A stretch of 64,000 nt of DNA from Nitrospira sp. (GTDB taxonomy: Bacteria; Nitrospirota; Nitrospiria; Nitrospirales; Nitrospiraceae). The position numbers and the translations under genes were made by a program. How positions within the stretch are numbered: position 1 is the first letter of the stretch; each line of letters starts with the position of its first letter. This document shows positions 34,409 to 42,029 of this stretch, piece by piece. The notes below the pieces were generated by a model that had not been told where the DNA came from, did no database searches, and saw only the letters and a program-made list of their open reading frames with translations. The stretch covers positions 301,893 to 365,892 of the forward strand of contig SWDM01000018.1 of assembly GCA_005116835.1 (NCBI GenBank), read 5' to 3'.

Positions 34409-34732
34409 CTACTTTCCGAACGCTTTTTTCAGCAGCGGCTCTATCTCGCCTTTGGCTGCCATCGGATCGAGCACGTCGGTATCGCCGTAAAATTGCCCGT
34501 CGATGAACACCTTGGGAAGGGTCGGCCAGTTGGTCATCTTGGCGAGCGCCTCTCGCTTCGCCGGTTGAGACAGAACATCGACGAGTTCATATGGGTACCC
34601 GTACTTGTCGAAGAACTGCATCGTCTCTCTGGTGAACCCGCACATCGGCATCTGTTTGGTGCCCTTGCCGTAAATCAAAATCTTGTGCGCGGCGACTTCT
34701 TTATTAATTTCTTCTTGAATGGGATCTGCCAT
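34409..34732 (-). CDS. grxD: Monothiol glutaredoxin, Grx4/GrxD family
   Basis: A 107-residue CGFS-type glutaredoxin that holds a 2Fe-2S cluster with glutathione and works with BolA in iron-sulfur trafficking. The active site reads C31-G-F-T instead of CGFS. Family segments KGTKQMPMCGF, NWPTLPKVFIDG and YGDTDVLDPM (usually GGCD) are present. The adjacent upstream gene is bolA (11 bp), the classical partner. Strong ribosome site ctaggaggc. Confidence 0.93.
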   Translation of the reverse strand: MADPIQEEINKEVAAHKILIYGKGTKQMPMCGFTRETMQFFDKYGYPYELVDVLSQPAKREALAKMTNWPTLPKVFIDGQFYGDTDVLDPMAAKGEIEPLLKKAFGK

Positions 34733-34743
34733 GGCTCGGCCTC

Positions 34744-34983
34744 CTAGGCTTCGTCTATTGTTTTGGCTGTAATTTCAAGCGCATGAATGCGTCCATCTTT
34801 CATTGGGGCATCCAGCGCTTGGTAAATCAAACGGTGCCGATCCAGCAGATTCTTCCCTGCGAAGGCTGCTGAGACCACCACCACTTTGAGATGATCCATC
34901 GTACCGGTTCGATCCGACACCGTGACCGTCGCATCCGGCATTGTCTGGCGAACATATTCGGTTAGAGCATCCGGTGTAATCAT
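34744..34983 (-). CDS. bolA: BolA family protein
   Basis: A 79-residue BolA/YrbA-like protein with the class II KH-like fold: DATVTVSDRTGTMDHLKVVV, FAGKNLLDRHRLIYQAL and DGRIHALEITAKT. The conserved histidine in RHR could ligate the 2Fe-2S cluster shared with the monothiol glutaredoxin encoded just downstream. The start at MITPDAL has gagaggacagagg upstream; a longer frame begins at 35007. The pair suggests iron or Fe-S homeostasis. Confidence 0.92.
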   Translation of the reverse strand: MITPDALTEYVRQTMPDATVTVSDRTGTMDHLKVVVVSAAFAGKNLLDRHRLIYQALDAPMKDGRIHALEITAKTIDEA

Positions 34984-35354
34984 AGCCTCTGTCCTCTCAT
35001 CATCCAATGAGGATACATGAGCGTCAGACTAAAAGGCAATTCGACCCGCTAACGCTCGAAGCGGGACGAGCGAAACTAGCGGGACAGGCAAGCCGAGCGA
35101 GGGTTCGAGGTCCGAGCTTCGATGTTTTTGGAACTTCGAGTCGCGCCTTTCTCGCATGTCTCGCACATTGCGCACCGCTTCGGCCCTGGTGGTGGATTTC
35201 ATCACGAGTTGGTGGATATCAACCAGTTGCGAATTGGGCATTCTGCACGAAGCTCTTCTTTTCCAGGAAATCTAAACTGATCTCGTATGGCTGTTCCGGC
35301 ACAGACATTGCGCCTCGCCTGAGGCAGAACATGTGAGCCGATCATGATGCAACC
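34984..35354. other. Intergenic region with GCGAGAAA / CTCGC word repeats
   Basis: At 35040-35170 short words (cgaagcgggacgagcgaaac, agcgggacaggcaagc, cgcgcctttctcgcatgtct) form an imperfect hairpin. A minus-strand frame from 35300 to about 35180 (MSVPEQPYEISLDFLEKK) runs into a stop and continues in another frame, possibly a frameshifted small gene. No gene is called. Confidence 0.4.
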
Positions 35355-35546
35355 AGCCCGCATTATTCATGACGGTTCATCGCGAAATCGTTGAGCCGTC
35401 TTGCGAGATCGGCGCGTGGAGCCCTGAGGACCTGAGGCGTACTCGTGCAGTACGTTGAGGGTCTGAAGGGCGAGCCCGCCGACCGAAGGCTTGTCGTAGC
35501 AGCGGATCGGCGATTGCAGCAGAAGTGTTCATGAATAATGCGGGCT
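35355..35546. repeat. Family A-related hairpin repeat, copy A5, with perfect 18-bp ends
   Basis: Perfect 18-bp terminal inverted repeats agcccgcattattcatga / tcatgaataatgcgggct. The central part ctgaggcgtactcgtgcagt and acgttgaggg is the family A core with changes that keep the stem. Inner arms (ttgcgagatcggcg / cggatcggcgattgcag region) differ from the other copies. Its right end, gcagcagaagtgttcatgaa, is echoed by a lone end at 40350-40377. Confidence 0.75.
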
Positions 35547-35573
35547 AGATACCTATCACCCAAGGAGGGAGCC

Positions 35574-36008
35574 ATGAACGAGTTCAAGTCCGGTTTTTTT
35601 GTCGGGGGAGAGGCCTGCGAGGGACGAGTGCTCGTGGTTGACGACGAGCCGGATATTCGCAGGGTCGTGAAGATGACGCTGCAGAAGGCCGGCTATGAAG
35701 TCCTTGAAGCGGAAAACGGTGAGAAGGCGATCGAGATCATCAATTATGGCGAAAACCGCCTCCTCCTCGACGTCGTCATCTGCGACATTCGTATGCCGAA
35801 AATCAATGGCGCCGAAGCTGTCGCTTACTTCCGGAGCAATTACCCCCGCGTCCCGCTCATCGTGCTGACCGGCTTCCCGGATACCGATATGGCGACCTCT
35901 TTCCTCAGGCAGGGCGTGGTGGATTACCTCGTCAAGCCGGTCGAAGGGGAGAAACTGAGATCGGCCGTTGCGCGAGCCATAGAACAGCGGGAACTTGCAC
36001 GGTTGTGA
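35574..36008 (+). CDS. Single-domain response regulator (CheY-like receiver)
   Basis: A 144-residue receiver: acidic pocket VVDDEPDIRR, phosphoacceptor aspartate in VVICDIRMPKI, threonine in VLTGFPDTD and lysine in LVKPVEG. There is no output domain, so it may dock to another protein or relay phosphate between kinases. The start follows caaggaggga. It heads an operon with two histidine kinases and a haem protein on the same strand. Confidence 0.93.
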   Translation: MNEFKSGFFVGGEACEGRVLVVDDEPDIRRVVKMTLQKAGYEVLEAENGEKAIEIINYGENRLLLDVVICDIRMPKINGAEAVAYFRSNYPRVPLIVLTGFPDTDMATSFLRQGVVDYLVKPVEGEKLRSAVARAIEQRELARL

Positions 36009-36023
36009 CTAGGAGCCTCCGCT

Positions 36024-36092
36024 CTGTCTGGTTCATTTGGTCTGTTTGGTTTGTTTGGTTGTATGAGACGAACCTGAGGGGCCAGACAAACC
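36024..36092. repeat. Word-repeat element with CTGGTTTGTTTGGTT words, mostly left arm
   Basis: Words ctggttcatttggtctgttt and ggtttgtttggttgta lie between the response regulator and the Rossmann-fused kinase. The right arm is short (gggccagacaaacc). It belongs with the elements at 28725, 46002 and 49951. Confidence 0.5.
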
Positions 36093-36133
36093 GATTCGCA
36101 GGGGCATAACTCCCCAACGCGGGGCAGGACCGA

Positions 36134-37186
36134 ATGGATAGTACCGATCGTACCAAAGTCGCCATTCTGGGGGCAGGCCGAGGAGGCTGCGCGCTGATAG
36201 ACCTGCTGCACCATATCCCGTCGATTGAGATCGTCGGCATGGCAGACCATGATTCTGCTGCGCCAGGGCTGCAACACGCGCGTGACCTTGGAATTTCCGT
36301 GACCACCGATGTGCCGGACCTGATCAGCAACCATGGGGTGAGCCTGATCTTAGATGTCACGGGCGATCCGGAGATGGAGACCTATCTGCATGCCCACAAA
36401 CCTCCCGCCGCAGACATCCTCGGTGGGTCGGCTTCCCACTTGCTGTGGACACTGATTCACCATGAATCCAAGCTCGAAGCCGAACTTCTCCAGGCAGAAA
36501 AGCTTGCAGGAATCGGGTCATTTGCCGCTGGGATCGCGCATGATATCAACAACCCCCTGCAACTCATTTTAGGCCTGGCGGAAAACCTCGCAGAGGAACG
36601 CGATCTGGATGCCGTTCATGAGCAAGCCAGGGACATTATTGAAGCAGTCAAACGGACGAGTGCCATCTGCCGAGATCTCACCCGCTACTCGCGACGCGCA
36701 TCCCCTCACGAGGATGTGCCGGTGTCAGTCAATGGGAAGCTGGATGAGGCGCTGAAAATTGCGCGCTATGCATCGAGTTTTCACGATATTGAAATGATCA
36801 AACAGTACCAGCCAGGCGCCGCCGTCAAGGGCAATCCGGACGAGTTACTGCACGTCCTCGTCAACCTCATCACCAATGCAGTCCATGCCATGGAGAAACG
36901 CGGCGGCACATTGACGCTTGAGACCACAGTCCACGACGGACAGACGAATATCCGAATCTCCGATACGGGGTCCGGAATTGCCCCGGACAAAATCCCTGAG
37001 ATTTTCGAGCCGTTCTTTACGACGAAGTCCCCGGGAAAAGGCACAGGGCTAGGACTCTATAACGTGAAAACTATTGTCGATAAAATGCACGGAGCCATTT
37101 CTGTCGACAGCCGAATCGACCGGGGAACGACCTTTACCTTACGCTTCCCCAATGTCCAACCGTCTGCACAGGGAAGCACATCATGA
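36134..37186 (+). CDS. Histidine kinase with N-terminal Rossmann-like domain
   Basis: A 350-residue soluble kinase. Residues about 4-115 look like a NAD(P)- or CoA-binding Rossmann domain: KVAILGAGRGGCALIDLL, EIVGMADHDS and ILDVTGDPEME. Then HisKA with FAAGIAHDINNPLQLILGLA and HATPase with LVNLITNAVHAM, DTGSGIAPDK and GKGTGLGLYNVK. No membrane segment. A nucleotide or cofactor might control it, an inference. It overlaps the next kinase gene by 4 bp (ATGA). Confidence 0.88.
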   Translation: MDSTDRTKVAILGAGRGGCALIDLLHHIPSIEIVGMADHDSAAPGLQHARDLGISVTTDVPDLISNHGVSLILDVTGDPEMETYLHAHKPPAADILGGSASHLLWTLIHHESKLEAELLQAEKLAGIGSFAAGIAHDINNPLQLILGLAENLAEERDLDAVHEQARDIIEAVKRTSAICRDLTRYSRRASPHEDVPVSVNGKLDEALKIARYASSFHDIEMIKQYQPGAAVKGNPDELLHVLVNLITNAVHAMEKRGGTLTLETTVHDGQTNIRISDTGSGIAPDKIPEIFEPFFTTKSPGKGTGLGLYNVKTIVDKMHGAISVDSRIDRGTTFTLRFPNVQPSAQGSTS

Positions 37187-39696
37187 ATCCTGCCTCCCCC
37201 GCATCTCAATCGACGACGAGATGGGGGCTTCAACTCAAACTGATTCTCTCCATGCTACTCGTGGGGATCGTGCCCCTCATGGTGGGTCTCGGTCTCGCGT
37301 TTTGGCAAGGCTCCCGAGAAATCCAGGTCGTCAACGGCGAAAACTTCAAGGCCCTCGCGGAGGAGACCGCGCGAAAAATCGATCTGCTGATGTCCGATGA
37401 GGTCGCCCGAACTTCACGGATTGCGGTAGACCCGTTGATTATCCTTGAACTAGAGCAACGGCGCGATACCCTGCAGGGCATGACAGAAGATGCGCGTCGC
37501 CTAACGGTGGACAGGCTCAAGAAGGGCTGGGAGACGAAAGATACAGCGGCAGTCCAGGCCATTGCGGGAGGGAAAATCGCCGGTCTCATGCAGGAATATC
37601 TCTCGGGAGCCAAGGGCGAAGCCGATCAGCTAATCCCCCAAGTCATCCGGTCTGCCACCAAGACTCTGTTCATCACCGACATTGAGGGCAACCTGGTTGC
37701 CTCGTCTACTACGTTGCCTCCGTTTGCCAATCAAGACACGGCCTGGTGGAAAGGCGCCTTCCATCGCGGGGTCGGCCAGCTCTTCATCGAAAATGTACAC
37801 TTCGACGAACGCGCTCAGGCCTACGTCATCAGCATTTCAATCCCTATTATGGATCGCATCCGATATGGAGCCGTCGGCGTGCTGCATCGCGTGATCGATG
37901 CCAAAGAGTTGATCTCGCCCTCGATCTCCCCCATTCGCTTCGGTAAGACCGGGCATGTGATGCTGATCGACCATCGTGGCATCGTGATGAGCTGTCCCAT
38001 TCTCCCAACCGGCGTCCGGCTCTCCGATGTTCAACTCGTTCCCCTCATCACGCCTCTTCAGCCAGGCTGGGTTACGGCGCCAAGCGATGGCCACGGAGGA
38101 CAATCGACCTCGCTGATCGGATTCGCCCCGGTACCTGAAATCAGCCGCGCCACCAACGACGACATCGGAAAAGGCTCCTGGCACACCTTTGTGTGGCAAG
38201 CATCCGACGAACTGTTTGCCCCAATTCGTCACCTCCTCACCTGGATGGCCATCTTCAGTCTCATCGCCGTCGGGTTGATGACCTCTCTCGGCTACCTGGC
38301 AGCCCATCGCATCGTCATGCCCGTGCGCCAATTACAGGCAGCGGCACAACTGATCGGACGCGGTGAGCTTCGGCAGCCCATCGACATTCAGACCGGTGAT
38401 GAACTCCAGAACCTCGCTGAGGAACTCAATCGAATGAACCGTCAGTTGGAGGCGTCCTTTGCCGGGCTGACCGATCAAGTCGCCTTCAAAACGCAACAAG
38501 TGGAGTCCCTGATTCATTCGACAGACCAGATCCTCGATGCAGTCCCAACCCCGATCATCATGATTAATCGAGACGAACAGGTGCTGTATATCAATCGGGT
38601 CGGACGCGACTCCTTTCAAGCCATCGATTCGGCTACATCGCCCCCTCTATTCGATATTCTCCCGGTCGCGGCCGCTGCGCGAGAACACCTGCGAAACGAA
38701 TTCAGGCGCGCGAGGAACGGGGAACAGACCGCAACCGGCTCCGGGATAGAGGAAGCCGCTGCCGTCAGCCGTCCCCGTGATCCCTTGGCCCCTCTGATTG
38801 GAACAGAGGAAGCACACAACCGGCAGGAGATCCAGATTGGCCCAAGACGATATCACTATCAGTGGTTCCACATGGCTGGGAGAAATCAGGGCGAGGATCG
38901 GATTGGTCTTGTCTTCAGGGACACCACCGATGACAGCCGCCTCCAAGACCAACTCATCCAGGCCGAGAAATCCGGCAGTCTGGGGACCCTCACCGCCGGG
39001 ATCGGACATGAGTTGAATAATCCGCTCTTCGGAATTCTTGGATTGGGAGAAGCCATCGAGGATGAAGCAGATCTCACCCGCGTCAGATCCTATGCCCGCG
39101 ACATCGTCCAACATGGCCGTCGAATGGCCGACATTATTCGGGATTTCACCGGCGTCGCGGCTCGCGAGACATCGGACCAACGACAACCGGTTCACCTCGA
39201 GCGGGAACTGGATCAGACCATCTCAATGCTTACGAATAGCATGAACACCTCAGAGCTCACCATCGAGAGAAGATACGCGGGAGACACCTCTGTCCTGGCC
39301 CTTCCCGACCAGCTCAGACAGGCCTTCACAAACGTGCTGATGAATGCCATCCAAGCCATGAAGGGTCGAGGCACCTTGCGTCTCTCGACAGCCCTAACCG
39401 ATACATTCGTCGTGACCACGATTACGGATTCGGGACCAGGCATTCCGAAACAACATCTGTCGAAATTGTTCGATCCGTTCTTTACCACCAAGGGGCAAGG
39501 CGAGGGATCGGGGCTCGGGTTGACCGTTGCGCGTCGTATCATCAAGAAATTCGGCGGCGACATCAGAATCCAGAGCGAGGAAGGACAGGGCACCTCATGC
39601 TACGTCACCCTGCCGGCAATGTCCGTTCTTCCCACACAGGAGGCTTCATGTATCGAGTCAACGTCTCGCTCTACGCCGCAGCCATCACCATCCTAA
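37183..39696 (+). CDS. Membrane sensor histidine kinase (Cache-HAMP-PAS-HisKA-HATPase)
   Basis: An 837-residue kinase. TM1 lies near residues 18-40; a long periplasmic Cache-type sensor follows to about 345 (FITDIEGNLVASSTTLPPFA); TM2 lies at about 350-372; HAMP at about 375-430; a PAS-like domain around 445-600; HisKA with LTAGIGHELNNPLFGILGLG; HATPase with NVLMNAIQAM, DSGPGIPKQH and GSGLGLTVARRI. It overlaps the upstream kinase gene by 4 bp and the downstream haem protein gene by 49 bp, so all three are translated together. Confidence 0.92.
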   Translation: MNPASPASQSTTRWGLQLKLILSMLLVGIVPLMVGLGLAFWQGSREIQVVNGENFKALAEETARKIDLLMSDEVARTSRIAVDPLIILELEQRRDTLQGMTEDARRLTVDRLKKGWETKDTAAVQAIAGGKIAGLMQEYLSGAKGEADQLIPQVIRSATKTLFITDIEGNLVASSTTLPPFANQDTAWWKGAFHRGVGQLFIENVHFDERAQAYVISISIPIMDRIRYGAVGVLHRVIDAKELISPSISPIRFGKTGHVMLIDHRGIVMSCPILPTGVRLSDVQLVPLITPLQPGWVTAPSDGHGGQSTSLIGFAPVPEISRATNDDIGKGSWHTFVWQASDELFAPIRHLLTWMAIFSLIAVGLMTSLGYLAAHRIVMPVRQLQAAAQLIGRGELRQPIDIQTGDELQNLAEELNRMNRQLEASFAGLTDQVAFKTQQVESLIHSTDQILDAVPTPIIMINRDEQVLYINRVGRDSFQAIDSATSPPLFDILPVAAAAREHLRNEFRRARNGEQTATGSGIEEAAAVSRPRDPLAPLIGTEEAHNRQEIQIGPRRYHYQWFHMAGRNQGEDRIGLVFRDTTDDSRLQDQLIQAEKSGSLGTLTAGIGHELNNPLFGILGLGEAIEDEADLTRVRSYARDIVQHGRRMADIIRDFTGVAARETSDQRQPVHLERELDQTISMLTNSMNTSELTIERRYAGDTSVLALPDQLRQAFTNVLMNAIQAMKGRGTLRLSTALTDTFVVTTITDSGPGIPKQHLSKLFDPFFTTKGQGEGSGLGLTVARRIIKKFGGDIRIQSEEGQGTSCYVTLPAMSVLPTQEASCIESTSRSTPQPSPS

Positions 39697-40241
39697 TTTC
39701 CTGGCTCTGCTGGGTGCCCCCTATCCTCTCCGCAAAGGAACGGCCTGGCTCGCCCAGTATCCCCGCTGAGAAGACAGCCGCCTATATCTATGCTGTCATC
39801 AAAGCCGATCGCACACTGTACACGACGGAAATCGTCAACCGTCTCCAGGCCAAAGGCATCACCGCTGCGTCTGAACATTGGGAGCTGGAGAACGCCCTCA
39901 TGTTGCCGGCCCAGTTTCTCCAGCATTCGGGCAAGCTGGCGGCCGAGAACGGAAGCGGGGTGCGATATCGACTGATCGGTCTCTGGCCCATTTACAAACG
40001 CAATGCTCCCGCGAGCGATCTGGAGCGCAACGCCTTGGAGTCTCTCAAGAAGAATCCCAACCTGCCGGTCACCGGAATCGTGGCCAGTGGCCAAAAACAA
40101 TATTTTCAGGCGATCTATCCAGACCTCGCCGTTTCACAGGCCTGTGTCGACTGCCACAACGGTCATCTGCTCAGTCCGAAGCGGGACTTTAAGCTCAACG
40201 ATGTGATGGGTGGGATTGCGATCACTATTCCGCTCGAATGA
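39648..40241 (+). CDS. Periplasmic DUF3365 (Tll0287-like) c-type haem protein
   Basis: A 197-residue protein starting MYRVNVSL with a signal peptide or anchor (AAAITILISWLCWVPP). The mature part has the DUF3365 pattern (LMLPAQFLQHSGKLAAEN, YRLIGLWPIYKRNAP) and one haem c motif CVDCH, followed by NGHLLSPKRDFKLNDVMGG. Tll0287-like domains are sensor-type folds. The start has aggaggcttc upstream and lies inside the kinase gene, so it may feed a redox, NO or O2 signal to that kinase. The role is inferred. Confidence 0.88.
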   Translation: MYRVNVSLYAAAITILISWLCWVPPILSAKERPGSPSIPAEKTAAYIYAVIKADRTLYTTEIVNRLQAKGITAASEHWELENALMLPAQFLQHSGKLAAENGSGVRYRLIGLWPIYKRNAPASDLERNALESLKKNPNLPVTGIVASGQKQYFQAIYPDLAVSQACVDCHNGHLLSPKRDFKLNDVMGGIAITIPLE

Positions 40242-40248
40242 CGAAGGT

Positions 40249-40332
40249 GGGCGAGAGGCGCGTGGCTAGAGGGAAAGCCGTATTTCCGAGTAGAAATCTT
40301 CACCACTAGCCTCTGGCCACGTGCCTCTCGCC
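40249..40332. repeat. Word-repeat hairpin with GGCGAGAGGC / GCCTCTCGCC arms
   Basis: Left arm gggcgagaggcgcgtggcta gaggg; right arm ctagcctctggccacgtgcc tctcgcc. The same words occur at 12949 and 29552. It lies just downstream of the haem-protein stop codon, between convergent genes, and could end the signalling operon. Confidence 0.6.
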
Positions 40333-40349
40333 AAAACATTGGCATGGCA

Positions 40350-40377
40350 GCAGAAGCACTCAATAATAATGCGAGCT
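40350..40377. repeat. Solo end of a family A5-like element
   Basis: Sequence gcagcagaagcactcaata with ataatgcgagct matches the right end of copy A5 (35520-35546) with a few changes. No left end is seen, so this is a truncated copy. It runs to the stop codon of the AI-2E-family gene. Confidence 0.5.
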
Positions 40378-41473
40378 AAGAGGGGAAAGTAGGACTCGGA
40401 GGTGGAGCGGCTTCACCGTTGTGATACTCCTCCCGGTAGATTTGGATCGTAGTTACCAACAGACTGACGAGAACCGGCCCCACGAAGAGCCCGATGAGAC
40501 CGTAGAGTGCCAGCCCGCCTAGGACGCTGAAAACGAGAAAAAGTACGGGAATCTGGACCGCCTGTCCGATCAACCAGGGTCGTAGAAATTGATCGACCAT
40601 CGACACCACGCCGACTCCCCAGGCCAACATGGCCAGTGCTTTCCACAAAGGATCGGCTATAAGGAAGTAGATCACAACCGGCCCCCACACCAATGCGGTT
40701 CCGCCGAATGGCAGTGGCGCAAGCATCACTGTCAGCGCCGTCAAGACGACTGGAAACGGCACGCCGAGAGCCACATAGGCCAGCCCCGCAAGGATGCCTT
40801 GAACGATCGCCGTAACGCCTATCCCCTTCACCACAGCGCGAATGGTCTGATCCATCCGATCGACGATCCGCTGCTTATGGGATGGGTCCAGTGGAATCAC
40901 GTCCTGCAGAGATGCCAACCATCGCTTCCCATCCTTGAAGAGAAAAAACAGGGCAAACAACATGAGAAAGAAATCCGTGACCAGCAGAAACGCATTCTTC
41001 AGGAGATCGCCGACTTGATCGAGAAAGAATCTGCTGAGGAACGTCGCTGCCGAAAGAAGCCCCTGTTCTAAAGATTCCGGCGTCATGAGTACGCTGCCAC
41101 CGGCCCTCTGGAGGAGCCCTTCGATGACCGGCCATCGGTGCAATTGCTCCGGCAAGGTATGAAGCGCCCCGCTCGAGATCCACTCGCGAATGGTCTCTTC
41201 GGCTGTACTAGCTTCACGTGCCAACAGCACCCCCAGCATCGAAATCGGCACGACCACAAGGGTCAACACCAAGAGGGTCAGACAGGAGGCCGAAACGACC
41301 TCCCGGCCACGAACGAGCGAGGTAAATCGAACATGGAGTGGATAGGTAAGATGGGCTAGGAGCGCGGCCCAGAGGACGGGAAAAAGAAATGGCCGAAACA
41401 TCAGAGCGATCTGGTACAGGAGCAACAGAAGGAGAGCAAAGAATACGACAGTGAAGAGCTGCGGCTTCGTCAT
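40376..41473 (-). CDS. AI-2E family transporter (PerM-like)
   Basis: A 365-residue membrane protein with about eight hydrophobic segments, for example TVVFFALLLLLLYQIALMF near the start and GVVSMVDQFLRPWLIGQAVQ near the end. The motif IPVLFLVFSVLGGLALYG with LIGLFVGPVLVSLL is characteristic of the family (TqsA, PerM). Members have been described as autoinducer-2 exporters or Na+/H+ antiporters, so the substrate is open. It stands alone, convergent with the signalling operon; a bactofilin gene follows upstream. Confidence 0.92.
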   Translation of the reverse strand: MTKPQLFTVVFFALLLLLLYQIALMFRPFLFPVLWAALLAHLTYPLHVRFTSLVRGREVVSASCLTLLVLTLVVVPISMLGVLLAREASTAEETIREWISSGALHTLPEQLHRWPVIEGLLQRAGGSVLMTPESLEQGLLSAATFLSRFFLDQVGDLLKNAFLLVTDFFLMLFALFFLFKDGKRWLASLQDVIPLDPSHKQRIVDRMDQTIRAVVKGIGVTAIVQGILAGLAYVALGVPFPVVLTALTVMLAPLPFGGTALVWGPVVIYFLIADPLWKALAMLAWGVGVVSMVDQFLRPWLIGQAVQIPVLFLVFSVLGGLALYGLIGLFVGPVLVSLLVTTIQIYREEYHNGEAAPPPSPTFPS

Positions 41474-41534
41474 GGATCGGATGAAAACAGGAGAGAATTG
41501 GCGGGGCAGTCGCTACGCATCGCCGCCAGACTCT

Positions 41535-41966
41535 TTATTTATCGAGCACCTCCACCTGCTTAGCCCTGTGTGAGGACATATCGCTGACGTTACTCAACAA
41601 CTTCGGAGGCTCCTCTACCCAGGCGCTCACCCCCATGTCTGTCACACCTTGAAGCTTGGCGCCTTCTTCCATAATGAGGATCGGCGTCATAATCTCTCCG
41701 ATAAGCGTCGCCGTCTTCATCAACTGGACCCGCTCGTTTGCCGTCACCTTTGCCTTGATACGGCCACTGCTGATCACCGTGCCGGCCATAATCGTGCCTT
41801 GTACGAGTCCGTCCTCGCCGATAATGACTTGCCCATTGGTCTGAATGTCGCCGTCGAGACGGCCATCGATCCGCACCGTCCCCTCCACATGGATCTCGCC
41901 TTTCAACACCACCCCTTTGGCTAAAAGGGTAATATTGTCGTCTCCGCCAAAGCTATTATTTTTCAT
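41535..41966 (-). CDS. Bactofilin
   Basis: A 143-residue bactofilin: a central right-handed beta-helix of about 100 residues made of short strands with hydrophobic positions every other residue (ITLLAKGVVLKGEIHVEG, TVRIDGRLDGDIQTNG, VIIGEDGLVQGTIMAG). Flanking tails are short and charged. Bactofilins polymerise into filaments and often position cell-wall enzymes; the neighbouring PBP gene fits. No nucleotide site is expected. The symbol is left empty because several paralogous names exist. Confidence 0.93.
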   Translation of the reverse strand: MKNNSFGGDDNITLLAKGVVLKGEIHVEGTVRIDGRLDGDIQTNGQVIIGEDGLVQGTIMAGTVISSGRIKAKVTANERVQLMKTATLIGEIMTPILIMEEGAKLQGVTDMGVSAWVEEPPKLLSNVSDMSSHRAKQVEVLDK

Positions 41967-42029
41967 GCCACATGCCCCCCTTCTCTCCCGATCATTTGCG
42001 TCAGCTTACACTATTCCTCTTCATGGGGC

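Noticed and set aside
35029..35300. Small minus-strand frames near 35.1-35.3 kb (MPNSQLVDIHQLVMKS and MSVPEQPYEISLDFL)
   Set aside because: They look somewhat protein-like but overlap in different frames, lack good ribosome sites and run into word-repeat DNA; a frameshifted small gene is possible but cannot be supported.
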